From contig JAKEHF010000020.1 in assembly GCA_022615295.1 (NCBI GenBank), forward strand, positions 1 through 6,010: DNA of 6,010 bases. The letters run 5' to 3'. Positions 5,667 to 6,010 of this stretch are shown here, piece after piece. The position numbers and the translations under genes are program-made. The notes beneath the pieces were generated by a model. The model saw nothing but the letters and a program-made list of their open reading frames with translations. It was not told the origin of the DNA and did not search any database. This stretch comes from Actinomycetota bacterium. GTDB taxonomy: Bacteria > Actinomycetota > Acidimicrobiia > Spongiisociales > ZC4RG35. Numbering within the stretch: the first letter of the stretch is position 1; each line of letters opens with the position of its first letter.

Positions 5667-6010
5667 CCTGTCAAGGTGATGGTCACCGAGCCTGTGGCGT
5701 CGTTCAGAGGGTCGATGAACACCTCATAGGTACCGGTCCCCGGCAGCTGAGTCGAAGGCATCGTCTTTGACGAGCCGAAACCACCCGATGACCACAGGAG
5801 CTGCCCGGTGGGAGAGTAGAGGTAGGCACGAACGTTTGATGATCCGTATCCGGTTTGGGAAACCGTCATAGAAACTGAGGCACCCGCCACCGCATCAAAC
5901 GTGACCACAGCATTCTGACCAGGAGTACCAGTCTGAACCGTCACCGGAGTACCAATCGACGTCGACGCCTCCACATCAGCAGGAACCAGCCAGGTAGAGA
6001 TCGTCGCCGA
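5660..6010 (-). CDS. C-terminus of a secreted beta-sandwich repeat protein (partial, 5' end outside window)
   Basis: The minus-strand frame is open to the right edge, giving at least 116 residues ending TGSVTITLTGG. The sequence is rich in Gly, Ser, Thr and Val, lacks Cys and Lys clusters, and alternates like beta strands: GTPVTV, NAVVTFDAVAG, VSMTVSQ, NVRAYLYSPTGQLLW, LPGTGTYEVFIDP, GSVTITL. From memory, similar units ending TGTYxVxxDPxxxATGSVTxTL occur in tandem in large extracellular proteins of Actinomycetota and Chloroflexota, some carrying RHS/YD repeats. The residues at the edge (SATISTWLVPADV) look like the end of a previous unit plus linker, so at least one more copy probably lies outside. 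The GTG at 5974 is an internal Val codon, not a start. Extracellular location and adhesion or surface role are inferences from composition; the rest of the protein is unseen. Confidence 0.8.
   Translation of the reverse strand, partial: SATISTWLVPADVEASTSIGTPVTVQTGTPGQNAVVTFDAVAGASVSMTVSQTGYGSSNVRAYLYSPTGQLLWSSGGFGSSKTMPSTQLPGTGTYEVFIDPLNDATGSVTITLTGG

Overview
The window is GC-rich and densely coded, with 4-bp stop/start overlaps, TTG and GTG starts and a terminator-like hairpin without a U-tract. This fits a high-GC Gram-positive, most likely Actinomycetota. An uncultured lineage such as Acidimicrobiia is possible, but no rRNA or other marker gene is present to confirm it. Five coding regions are well supported, a sixth runs off the right edge, and a seventh may begin at the left edge.

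Left third (1-1358, minus strand): the start of a phenylacetate degradation (paa) operon, with paaA (catalytic di-iron subunit) and paaB (small accessory subunit) of the phenylacetyl-CoA epoxidase, joined by an ATGA overlap. A GTG overlapping the paaB stop may be the first codon of paaC. The 81-bp gap upstream of paaA holds a plausible promoter whose -10/-35 spacer is filled by a palindrome matching the TetR-family PaaR operator consensus. paaA would then be (nearly) leaderless and repressed when no phenylacetyl-CoA is present.

Middle (1359-4816): sppA, a 591-residue double-domain signal peptide peptidase (minus strand, TTG start), faces a plus-strand gene across a 77-bp gap. The plus-strand gene encodes an exported, membrane-anchored protein. 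Its predicted mature N-terminus is Cys-Ser-Cys, as in tissue inhibitors of metalloproteinases (TIMP/NTR fold). Seven loosely repeated beta-strand/turn units suggesting a beta-propeller follow, then a C-terminal transmembrane anchor. It is the least conventional gene here. Both products are membrane proteins, but any functional link is inference.

Right third (4771-6010, minus strand): a dimethylargininase (DDAH) gene overlaps the 3' end of the TIMP-like gene tail-to-tail by 46 bp. A 13-bp perfect hairpin and the C-terminus of a secreted beta-sandwich repeat protein, cut by the window edge, follow.

I saw no mobile element, CRISPR array, tRNA or rRNA. Most genes belong to known families. The parts most worth following up are the TIMP/propeller/anchor architecture, the interlocked operator in the paa promoter and the predicted topology of SppA.
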